Shown: positions 34,201-44,250 of the stretch, piece by piece
Numbering within the stretch: position 1 is the first letter of the stretch
How the letters are laid out: the number at the start of each line of letters is the position of its first letter
Source: Plecoglossus altivelis
Taxonomy: Eukaryota > Chordata > Actinopteri > Osmeriformes > Plecoglossidae
Direction of reading: 5' to 3'
Length of the DNA: 64,000 bases
Assembly: GCA_036571765.1 (NCBI GenBank)
Contig: BROE01000020.1
Coordinates: forward strand, 5,725,679-5,789,678
The notes under the pieces: model-generated
Databases searched by the model: none
Told to the model about the DNA's origin: nothing
Seen by the model: only the letters and a program-made list of their open reading frames with translations
Translations under genes and position numbers: made by a program

Positions 34201-37200
34201 ATGATAAAAGACCCAAAGAGCGTTTCCGATAAAACACCGTCTTTCGAGATGACGTGGGGCAGTTCTACCAGCAGCGGTTATTACAGTGAAGATGACTTCG
34301 ATTCTGAGTTCGAGCAGTACTTCACCGCTCGAACATCGTTCGCTCGCAAACCCAAGAAAGAAAAGGTGAGAAAGTAGGCTATATCACTGATTTTTCAACT
34401 GTTAAAATCCTGTTCAAGTCCAGTGTTGTCTAACCGTAACCTGTTGGATGAGTCCATTGACTGAAAAGCACAACAGCTTGCAAACCAGTATCGTCAATGG
34501 TGTCGAAGTACTTCTGTAATCTCTTGTATTCAACCATCAATTAATTGTATGAGTTTAATGACGAGTTTAATGATGAGTATTCATACACTTGGACAGTAAA
34601 AGTCAAAAGCAATTGGTTGTCCTCCATAGCTTCAACATGAAGCATGATTACATTTATGTTTACGGACCCATACGCAATGACTAAGTTTAGCAACACCTTC
34701 CACCTACCATATCAGTACAATGTTCATCCCTACAGTTAATAACTTAATTATTAGTTTGATGTTAGTCACGCGGTGGCGTCCACGCATGAACAGAATGACT
34801 GGTGCAGAAGATGGGGGTCATTGCTCAAGTAGATCATGTTTCCATCTGCCTACAGTGTCTTAGTCACACTTATTGAGCAATGAAGCCAAAAACCGACGTG
34901 ATTACTCATACGCTTCAGTTGATATTGTTTTTGTCTGCAACCAGTCTGACAAAAGCTTAATGTTTAATGCTTAATGACTGCAATCGGGACATAGAAAATC
35001 TAACAAGTCGGCTCTCATGTTGGGATTGCCTATTAACTACTTAACAGCAGGCCATTAACTGAACAGTCTTTCGATTGATCTTTGGGAATTAGTTTATTGA
35101 TTTAATCTCACATCCTGACATTGATTAATGTGGCTGTTGTAGCTCTGGCCTGTAGATTCTTGAGGTTAATCACCCCAACCGGACACCACACAAGACTCTG
35201 TTAACCAGAAAGATTGATATACATTTGTTCTAAAGTGCAGTCTGATACATGGATCTACGTATATTATCTGTGTTATTAATAGGAAAGGCTGTCACTGAAG
35301 TCATGTTTTAGAGGAGGGGTGTGTAAGTGTGGACATCTTGCTGATCTTGGCAACATTCAGAGGGATCTGTAGTGACATTATTGATAAGTGCATTGTATAT
35401 ATTTGAACAATGCTAAGGATATTTTACAGCAAGGAGATGGATTAGTTGACACTGGACGAATTCCTCTGTGCTTCACCATTCTACAGAATTTTATTAGCAA
35501 GCGATGATTTACCAGGAAGTGCATAGTTGTGGCCGCTGTGTCAAAGGTTGCCTAACAGGCCAGCAGATGCTTAAGGCCACATGTGCATGGCTGAGAGATG
35601 GTTGGGCCTGTGTGAGGCAGCTGACTCTACAGGATATGCCTGTAAAACAGAGGAAGGCTTTGTGTCTGACTCTGTAAGAGGAGGAGGACAGGGTAGAGAT
35701 GTGTGTGTGTGTGAGGGGGGGGCAGCTATTTTTACATGAACGCAGAGTTTCGGAATGCTGCTCAAAGCCGTAGACATCACAAACAGCTGCAATCTCCGCT
35801 TGAGCGCCTCCTTCCCCAGAGAAGGGAGGAGTAGAGGATTTGGATTGGCTTGAGCTGACATCATCGTGCTCTGCCCTGCTACGTTGTCAGGAAGTTAGCA
35901 ATCTGATGCAACGAGGAACAACTTTGTGAGGAGTGGCGCTCACAGGAAGTCGGCACTATGAACTCAAAAGCTGCAAAAGCTTCTGTTTTTCACATAGTTT
36001 AGAGAGAAAGCAACATATTTCAATGTAAAGAAGTAATTAAAGTCCTTTTGAACCTTTTCATGGTCTCTGGAGGAGGGGATCCCTCACTGAAATGCTCCAC
36101 CCGATGTTTCTTCCTTTTTTTCCCTTCACTAGGGAGTTTTTCAGGGAGTTTTCCCTGGTCGTCCTTGAGGGTTGAGGTTGTTTGAGAGGAAGTTCTATGA
36201 GCGTATCTGAAGCCTGCTGTGACATCATCTGTAAAAAGGGCTATACAAATAAACTTTGACTTGGTTAGATTTATGGTCAAACAATTTCACTCAAAAAAAG
36301 TCCTTTTAGATTATTGCATGTGGTTCCTCTTCATTCAGTCAATTACAGATCAGCAGAGCTTCTGCCCAATCTCTGCTCTCCCAGCCTGACCCTTGTGAAC
36401 TCAGCCCCACACAACTAATGAAAGGTCCTCAGGTCTAACCCCTGGGTCACATCTCCCACTGCCCATCAGACTGATGTCTCACCACAGTCTGTGATCAGGG
36501 ATTAGAATCCTGATGTATGTACTGCTACATCCACGATTCCGCACATCAGTTTTCGTCTACAAATCATGACTGTGGATGGAACATGATGGGATTCATGTTA
36601 GTCTTGATTTTTAAACCGGAACATTTTCTGTCAGTGAATGCTCTATTCTGACACCCTGTGGCAGAGCAGTAACCTACCTTGTAACTCCAACCTAACCCGT
36701 TAGTGAAATGCAATTACAGAGCAAAATTGAAAGCACTTGATGTGGTCAAAACACTGACTCTTCTGTTGTATTTTGCCGCCCAGGATGAAAAGATCGAATG
36801 GGGAAAGCAGGAACTGTCCGTCGCAGAAATTCAGCAGAAGGTGAAAGAGTACAATGCTCAAATCAACAGCAATCTGTTCATGAATATGGTGAGTGTCAAC
36901 ACAAGCAAAATCTCGAAACCACACTTCATAATCAAAACAGGCTATCAAAAAGCAACACTAGCAAATGCGTTTATTTATCGGATGTATAGAATCCTAATCA
37001 CAGGTGGTTTGTCCTCAACAGAACAAGGATGGCTCCTACACCGGCTTCATCAAGGTCCAGTTCAAGCTGGTTCGACCTGTGTCTGTTCCTCCACCCAAGA
37101 AGGGCGCTGCCACACAGGAGACCGGGGGCAAGAGAGCTGGTGGCGTTAAACGCCGTACCTCCTTCTATCTCCCCAAGGACACGTCCAAACACCTGCACAT

Positions 37201-37864
37201 CAGCTCTCGCACACGGGCTCGCGAGGTCATCGAAGCCCTCCTGAAGAAGTTCACCGTGGTGGACAACCCTGGGAAGTTTGCTCTGTTCGAACGCAGCGAG
37301 CGCAACGACCAGGGTGAGCATATTCTATCAACTCTGCTTTCGTTGCAGTGGGACTCTTGCGACTTGGGATGGGGATTCTTTGAACATCTGCGAAGGATTT
37401 GTTTTGTGGGAAAGTGGCTCGACTAAATTTGGCTGCCTTCTTCTCCGTCTCTCAGTTTACTTGCGGAAGCTGCCGGATGATGAGCGCCCGCTCATCTTGC
37501 GTTTGTGTGCCGGTCCCAATGAGAAGGTCCTCAGTTTCGTGTTAAAGGAGAATGAGACCGGAGAGGTCAATGTAAGTGCACTGATTGTGGAGGAGCAATC
37601 ATACCCCTCCCCCAGCCTCCCCAATGAAAATAGGATGTGGCCTTGCAAGACCACGAGTGATTCCCCCATTAGTTTGATGATGACTTTGACGCGCTGTGTG
37701 TGTTTTTTCTATTCAAGTGGGATGCCTTCTCCATGCCTGAGCTGAAGAACTTCCTGCGCATTCTGCAGCGCGAAGAGGAGGAGCACGTGAAGCAGATAGT
37801 GCAACGCTATGCTCTGGCCCGCACCAGGATGCAGGAGGCTTTGGCTGGCTCCACCCCCGGCTGA
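31227..37864 (+). CDS. rassf1: RASSF1, A-type isoform (C1, RA, SARAH domains)
   Basis: Scaffold that binds MST1/2 kinases through SARAH and links Ras-type GTPases and microtubules to Hippo signalling and apoptosis. Exons 31227-31545, 33405-33526, 36784-36888, 37022-37313, 37456-37571 and 37718-37864; 366 residues (human RASSF1A 340). The start MSWGEFIELRELRL aligns with human MSGEPELIELREL. The C1 zinc finger is complete: HDFQPC, WCDLCGDFIWG, CANCRFTCHYRCR, DC. The RA domain spans NKDGSYTGFIKVQFKLVRPV to KFALFERSERND and beyond. The SARAH helix covers WDAFSMPELKNFLRILQRE to the end, ALAGSTPG. About 25 extra residues sit between the N-terminus and C1. Intron 1 carries a Tc1 remnant; intron 2 contains the C-type promoter and a dispersed repeat. 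Confidence 0.97.
31870..31976 (+). repeat. Copy 1 of a ~110-bp unnamed repeat
   Basis: Shares with 32940-33053 the blocks ATCATTCCCAGCAGCA, CCGCTTGCTTGGA, AGTGTTGCTCTTC and TTTCAGCAGTTTG in the same order and spacing. Its class was not identified. Confidence 0.7.
32177..33141 (-). mobile_element. Tc1/mariner-type transposon remnant in rassf1 intron 1
   Basis: Terminal inverted repeats CTCTACATTGCCAAAA (left) and, inverted, CACTACATTGCCAAAA (right), each bordered by TA. The inside matches a Tc1-like element widespread in fish, with the transposase on the minus strand. That reading frame is broken by frameshifts and stops and is shortened to roughly half of a full element, so it is inactive. 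A ~114-bp foreign repeat is embedded near the right end. Confidence 0.85.
32940..33053 (+). repeat. Copy 2 of the ~110-bp repeat, nested in the Tc1 remnant
   Basis: Homologous to 31870-31976. It interrupts sequence that is continuous in the Tc1 element as I remember it (the TCTGCAT / TGTGGC context), so it appears inserted. Confidence 0.65.
34153..34365 (+). CDS. rassf1: rassf1 alternative first exon, C-type isoform
   Basis: This exon starts at ATG 34201 (or at in-frame 34153) and ends at an AAG|GTGAGA donor at phase 0, exactly the phase needed to join exon 36784. It encodes PSFEMTWGSSTSSGYYSEDD then FDSEFEQYFTARTSFAR, unmistakably the human RASSF1C N-terminus (SFEMTW, SSGY, SELEQYFTARTSLARR). 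The spliced product is 274 residues from 34201 (human 270) and lacks the C1 domain but keeps RA and SARAH. A separate promoter upstream, about 33.8-34.15 kb, is implied. Confidence 0.93.
36058..36266 (+). repeat. Dispersed teleost repeat (3' tail ending CTATACAAATAAA)
   Basis: Sequence GGGAGTTTTTCAGGGAGTTT ... AGCCTGCTGTGACATCATCT, then GTAAAAAGGGCTATACAAAT followed by AAACTTTGACTTGG. This tail recurs across many fish genomes in repetitive elements of uncertain class. It lies in rassf1 intron upstream of exon 36784. Confidence 0.6.
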
Positions 37865-40426
37865 CAGACCAGCGCTCAGGGAGACTACGTGCCTGTCTTG
37901 ACTTGACTGAGATGGCAAGTCATCCCTGCCTACGATAATCCCACAGAAGACGACTCCAAACCTCCCCCCCCTGGAAGGGAGGAGAGTGAAAGAGTGTGTG
38001 AGAGAGAGCGAGAGAGAACGCAAGAGAACGACAGAAGCGAGCGCGAGCGTGTGAAAGAATGAAAGAGTTGAAGTGCCTTACACCTAGAGAGAGAGTGTGT
38101 TTTTCCTGAGAGAGAATGAGAATGGAGAGCATGTGAGACTGGTTGTTAGGAGACTTGCTTGGTCAAGTGAAACCTTCCATGATGAAGGGCTCCTAATCTG
38201 ACAAGCCTGCGTACCTGACCTATGATGTTCTTTTGTATGCTGTTCTCACGGGTGCGAAGGTCCGGAAAAGCCAGAATTTGTCACAATCAGAATTACGATG
38301 TAAAAGCATTTTTAGCAAGGTGCTCCTTGAGATCATTCTGGTTAGATAAAGAGGTTCATAATTTCCAGACCCAGCCTGTAATTTCCAGCAAAGAAATAAT
38401 TGACTAGTCGTCCAGATTTTCATTGGATCCCAAATGCAACTTCATTCCTTGACATCCACATTTGATGGGTGTGATTCCTTTGGTTTCTCTGGATGATTCT
38501 TGGACGTTATTTTAGAAGTAGGAATCTTTAGCTGTGGTGGACAAGTTAAGCTAACTGTGTTTCATATGTTTGACATTCCTTTTGAAATCATTGTTCAACT
38601 GGAAGCTGATCAAATTGTTGTTTTTGTTTGTTGCACATGTGAGTTCATTTTATTTGTTCAATCTGTTGGCATTTATCATGTTTGTGTTGTTTTCTGTGTC
38701 TGTGCTGTTTTTCCTTACTGTTTCTTTCTTGTGGATAACAGCTGCGTAGGTAGTGTTTGTATTCACGTTCAGATACTGTACTTCAGAAGGCAAAGAGGAA
38801 AAGACCACTTTAACGCTTTTGTATACATCTGGATTTCACTGTTTTCTTTACAAAAAATAAATGTCCGTTTCTTTCCTTATAAGCAAATGTTTGCATAATT
38901 TATTCTACAATAGTTTGGATTTATAGAGTAGTCAGATAAAACGCTAATGTTCAACTTGAGATTGATAATCGTGAGAATAAGTCACATTACTACTACTACT
39001 TATTTCATAGTACTGTTTCACAGCAAATATTCTTCCCTGAAATTGTAATACGACATTCAATTTCCCAATAACCAATTGACAAAATCAAAGTACCTCTTCT
39101 CCGGTAGAGTCCTTATAGAAATGATACCGTCACCTTTGAACTTAGCCAACCATACGATGTTTAAGTGAGACGATTCACCAGACTCTTAGGAAGGGAGCAA
39201 ATTTCAATTTATAATAAAATCATTATTTATAGACAATGTAAAACGAGTATGCTTTATTTTCATTTTACTGCTAAAACATTCAAATAGTTCATATTTACGT
39301 GTGTTTTCAATATAAATCTTTAGGTATACTGGATATGTATGTGTGTATTACTGAATGTCCGCCGGCCTGTAAATCAATTGAATAACTGGTACTTAAAAAT
39401 TAAGAATCCCGCCCGCTCGGGCTACCCAAAGCTCGAAAACAAAGGCCCTCTGACTCGCTCAAGGTCAGCTGATCATTCTCCTTCGACGCCAAATCAGACC
39501 TAGCTGGCTACAGTCACGTCAGCTAAACAGTTAATAAACAACCGTTAGCTAGCGTCTGATGTGGGGGGTCGTCTACTGCCTTGGTTTTTGGGTCGACAGA
39601 CAACGCTACCTTAATGCAAACGTAACACTTATGAGGAAGAACCTACACATGGATGCTGACACTGGAAAAATATGAGCGTTGATTAGATGAGGATGACAAC
39701 AACACAGTACTGTATGTGCATTTTTCTCCTTAACCTAAATAGTGTAGTCCCACTCCCAACCAGTCAGGACACTTGTTTACCTACCAGTACCACAGGAGCT
39801 GGATAGCATTACACGTTGACATTAAGCAGAATGGCGTGCTCCACTATATCTAGTAGCTACTAGCTTGATTTGATCAGATGAGCAGCAACAGAAGTGATGT
39901 AGCTAGAAATCTAGGGCTAGCTAATAATGTATAGGCTTACATGGAATGGTTAACGTTGGCAATGCACCTTCACAATTCAGAAGTCCATAAGGTGTCCCGA
40001 CTTTACTGTATTATGTTAGCAAGCTAACTAACCATCTTGCAAGAATTGTGTTGAAATACGACAGGATGGGTTAGCAATCTAGCTAGATAGCTACTAAGCT
40101 AGCTACTTGTCAGCTGTCTTATCAGTACCACAGAAAAAGTAGCCGCTAGTGCTAGCTAGAATATTCGTCTGCGATGGGTCTAATTAGCTAGCTAGCTAGC
40201 TCCCTCATCATGCATTTTACTCTATGAAACACCCATCGACATAACCAGGTAACTAGCTGTGTCTGTGTGACCCATATTGCAAACACAAAGCATTCATCGT
40301 AACTTGTGTTGTTTGTGTAGTGTTTTTCAGAATTGAACGCGTATAAACAACAGACGGGCTGGCCAGCTTATAAACTCATTGTCCGAAGAGTTTTTCTGTC
40401 TCAGGGGTGATGAGCAATCTCTGAAG
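37865..40426. other. rassf1 3' UTR and tusc2 upstream region
   Basis: The rassf1 3' UTR likely runs to the AATAAA at 38856-38861. Then AT-rich sequence, and from about 39400 a GC-richer tusc2 promoter/leader zone dense in GCTAGC/TTAGC motifs, including an (AGCT)n run at 40185-40202. No additional gene is seen. Confidence 0.5.
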
Positions 40427-41006
40427 ATGGGAGGAAGTGGATCTAAAGGCAAAGGTGCTTGGCCCTTCGCTGCTTCAGGAGCTGGAGGTGACTCCGTGAG
40501 CGAGGGGAACGAGCAGTCTGTGGCCCGGCTCAAAGCGTCTAGGAGCGCCACGCCGTTCGTTTTCACAAGAAGAAGGTGAATTTTTACGTCTATCCTTTAA
40601 TGAGATTTGCTACTGACTTTACCTTGTTATGTTTTTAACCTTTTGTTTTGTGATGTTAGTTCTCTATACTTTGACGAGGACGGAGATCTGGCTCATGAAT
40701 TCTATGAGGAGACAGTGGTGACGAAAAATGGTCGGAAAAGATCCAAACTTAAAAGGATTCAGAAGAACCTCATACCTCAGGTAAGGTCATTCATTCATGC
40801 ATACCTTTTCCTTTAGGTTAACAATGATGAAATATTTTGAAAATCGTTCATTTCTGGCTTCATCTGTTGATTATCACCTGACTTATGACTGCTGACTTAT
40901 TTCATGTCTCGCGTATGTGTGTGTGTGTGTGTTTTTGCAGGGAATTGTGAAGTTAGACCATCCCCGTATCCATGTAGATTTCCCTGTCATCCTATGTGAG
41001 GTGTGA
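40427..41006 (+). CDS. tusc2: TUSC2/FUS1, N-myristoylated mitochondrial tumour suppressor
   Basis: Small protein implicated in mitochondrial Ca2+ handling, apoptosis and innate immune regulation. Exons 40427-40575, 40660-40780 and 40941-41006 give 111 residues (human 110). It begins MGGSGSKGKGAWPFA: Gly2 with Ser6 fits the N-myristoylation motif known in FUS1. The conserved core PFVFTRR, YFDEDGDLAHEFYEETVVTK, IQKNLIPQ, GIVKLDHPRIHVDFPVIL ends CEV-stop. The variable N-terminal third differs from mammals. The last acceptor follows a (GT)n run. Poly(A) signal at 41494-41499. Confidence 0.97.
40914..40933. repeat. (GT)n before tusc2 exon 3
   Basis: GT run ending 7 nt before the acceptor CAG at 40938-40940. 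Confidence 0.85.
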
Positions 41007-42735
41007 ATATCACAAGACTGGTCTAACGTGCTAAACACCCATCACAGTCTGCTTAGCTTGACACCCGATCCCCTCTTGAAGCAAGCCCTAACTGTTCTCC
41101 CAGGTTCCACCCTGAGCACCTGCTCAGAACACTTAGCTGTCCTGAGAAGATGGGGACGATGTCCATCAACACCCTGAAGCTTTGACTAGTCGGCTAAAGC
41201 TGTGGACATAATCAGTACCCAGGCGGAATAGATGCTGTGATGCCAGATAACTTAAAGAGTATCACATCTGCCTTCTGTGACATATGTGGAGAAGTGTGTT
41301 TGCGTTTGTCTATGTGTGTGTTTGCGAAAGACAGCAAGAGAGGTAGCTCAAAGATTAGCAAAGGTTTAAGAATTTCTGTATATATGACGATGTTTGTGTT
41401 GTAATATCAGATTGAAGTCTGCCTCTTTCATTGGAGCTCAGACCTGCACTAGTGAACCTTTGATGTACATAACTTCTGAGTTGGAAATACTTGAATAAAT
41501 GATTTACGAAGCGAAATGATTTGGAGACTGTCCATTTTTCCCTGATTAAAGAGGCTCAAGCTTGGATAAACAAGAAAAGTCTGCATGAATGGCATGATGT
41601 GTTTAAAAAAATATATATATCTATAGGCCCCAACATTTGTACAATGCCCCTACAATGTCCATATGAAGAAGCTGTTTAAATCGAACTCAAGTGCTTTTCC
41701 TGAACATGTCGGTGCAATTCATAACTTGGACAAGAGGTAGCAGCAAACTGTCGTATTTCATTTTGTTGACTAGACTTTACATTGAATTCATTTTCTGGAG
41801 AAAATGGTGACAAGCCATGCAATGTTTCGTTTAATTCGTGGAAAATAGAAATTTAAAACAGTTCTAGAGGGAACCAATCCGATGCAGCTAATAACCTACT
41901 TTCATACACACAATGAACAGTTTGGAACAAAATGATGTGAACCACATATCTGATGAGTTGATTCCCAAATGGGAATTAGTGATATATGTTTGAACAGAAT
42001 CTTCAAGTTCATACTGGTCATTATTGCCATTTTATGGCCTAGCAACAGCACACCGTGCTCCAGACAGGGACAGCCTGGAATGTGGATGGGTGGGTTTGTG
42101 GGTCAGAGGTCATTCACTTTGATGTTCCTCATGTGTGATCTTTGAAGTTCCTGAGAACAGTACGTTTCACAGCTTGAGAGATGTTATATTAGTACTTGCT
42201 TACTTAATAACAAAAAATCACACTGAAACATTATTTACTTGAAATACTGAAATGAAACATCTGAAGTTAAGAGCGTGTAAGTGTGTAAGTGAGACTATAC
42301 ATTTTAATGAAGATAAAAAGAAGACTCTTATGTACAGTATATAACAAGCAGATGAACTCTAGAATAAGGTCCAGGTTGTCTTTAATCCACCAGATTTCTA
42401 AAGTTCTACAGTTAAGTCCTCTTTCGTGGTTCCGTGCTCAGTTCAGGTGACAGGGTGTGTGTTTCCTGTTCCTCTCACATTGTTTTTGGTTCTTGGCAGG
42501 GCCTGACTGCCGATGATGTAATGTTCAGGAGTCAGGGGTCAGAGGGAACCGGAGTGTGAAGGGAAGCTGACCATTCCCTTCTCCCTCTGTTTCCCTTCCT
42601 CTCTTTCACAAACACACACACAAACACACACACGCACATGCACATGCACATATGCACGCACACACCCACACACGCACACACGCACGCACACACACACACA
42701 CAAGCCCACGCGCGCACACACCCACGCACACACGA

Positions 42736-42797
<62 letters not shown>

Positions 42798-44204
42798 CTG
42801 ACATAGGCAAGACAGGTGAGTCAGCAGAGCTAGGGAACAGCGGAACTGCCATGGACGCAGGAATACGTCTTTCCTCCGAAGCTTTTCCTTTTCATCATGT
42901 GCTCTGAAATGCTTTGTCACATGCATTCTGTACTTGTTGATGACATTTCCTTCAACCAAAGCTCACACACACTTGGTCTTTAACTTTACGACCCCCGTTG
43001 AACCAAGCTCAGCCTGCTCTGCATTTTTATCCACTGCGCTTGGAAACGTGACAGCATGTGGTACTTGGTTGGTTCATTGAGCCACTGCCAATGGCTGTCA
43101 TCAGTTCTGCCCCCAAGCAGTGACATCTGCATGCCAGATGCCTGTGCTCTGTGTCCTAATAACACAGGAAGCTTAGCTGGTGCTTTTGATCCATCTCCTA
43201 ACTGTAGATCCCATCTGTAGATTGAGTTATGCGTAACTCTTCGATGATTGACCAAATTAGATTAGATAGCTGGAGACTCTTATACACACGTATGTACTGC
43301 TTTGCTGTAGTGTCGCCGACCGAACCAGTACCTGGTAACATTGACTTAAAAGTAGAAATGTGTGTTGCTTCTGTTATTGCATGGAGACTGAGGAGGTAGT
43401 GGCATCTCTAAACCATGATATTGCAACACAAGGCCACTGGCAACCTTTCTGGACTCACTCATTTATGATTGTGGGAAAAACGTTTATTACAAAAGTTATA
43501 AAGTCATAAAATATCGAGCCTAGTCTAGTCGAAATCGGATCTATTTTTTTCAAGTTGCTGCACAAAATACCGAGAGTCAATTGACACGCCTGCACATTTT
43601 ACTTTACAGTTCATTTCGCCACTCCCCCTTTTTCATTCTGAATGGAACATCCTGAAGTGGTCTCCGTCTACATTATACAGTTGGATAGGCGAACTGTGAA
43701 CAGTGCAGGGGGTACTCGGCGCGTGGAAGATTCAGACCAAGTTTAAAAGTGGTCGATTATGAAAAGTAACTATCTTTAAGTACTACGGATAGTATTGTCG
43801 TATCAGTCGTTTAGGCGCATTGTTTGCAAGTTTTTAGTAATTGACCTCTACAACTGAGAAAACAAAAAAACTGGGTTTGAAATATATCGGGACTGCTACA
43901 TTTGGGAATGATTTCTCATTTTGGCTTTAAAGGTAGGTTTTGAATTAACTCTTTTTAGAATGAAAGGATACGTTTTAATTCGCTATTCAGACATGACAGA
44001 AATTACATAAGTAGACTATAGTACAAGGTGTTCATCATTTTAGTTGTCATCTCAGCTTAAGAATGGATTTCAGATTCCTTACTTATCTGAGTATTACATT
44101 GTTAGTAAAATCACATTTTGACAGTTCACTTGTGTTGGTCTCGTAAAATGTCATACTGCCTAACCTCAAGTGTGCGGAACTAAAGCACTATTTCAAACTG
44201 ACAG
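41007..44204. other. tusc2-hyal2 intergenic region
   Basis: The tusc2 3' UTR runs to about 41.5 kb, then AT-rich unique sequence, a ~190-bp CA microsatellite (42605-42794) and the hyal2 upstream region. A probable hyal2 leader exon ends at the donor AAAG|GTAGGT after 43932 and joins an acceptor at 44201-44204. No other gene is seen. Confidence 0.5.
42605..42794. repeat. Long compound (CA)n microsatellite
   Basis: About 190 bp of CA with CG/GC and AT interruptions, ending in about 60 bp of pure CA. It produces spurious Cys-Val or His-Thr open frames on both strands. Confidence 0.95.
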
Positions 44205-44250
44205 GAGAGCAGAGACTGACATCCTGTCCTGTGCACTCACCACAGAAGTC

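Noticed and set aside
42532..42959. Cys-Val and His-Thr repeat frames on both strands
   Set aside because: Translation of the (CA)n microsatellite.
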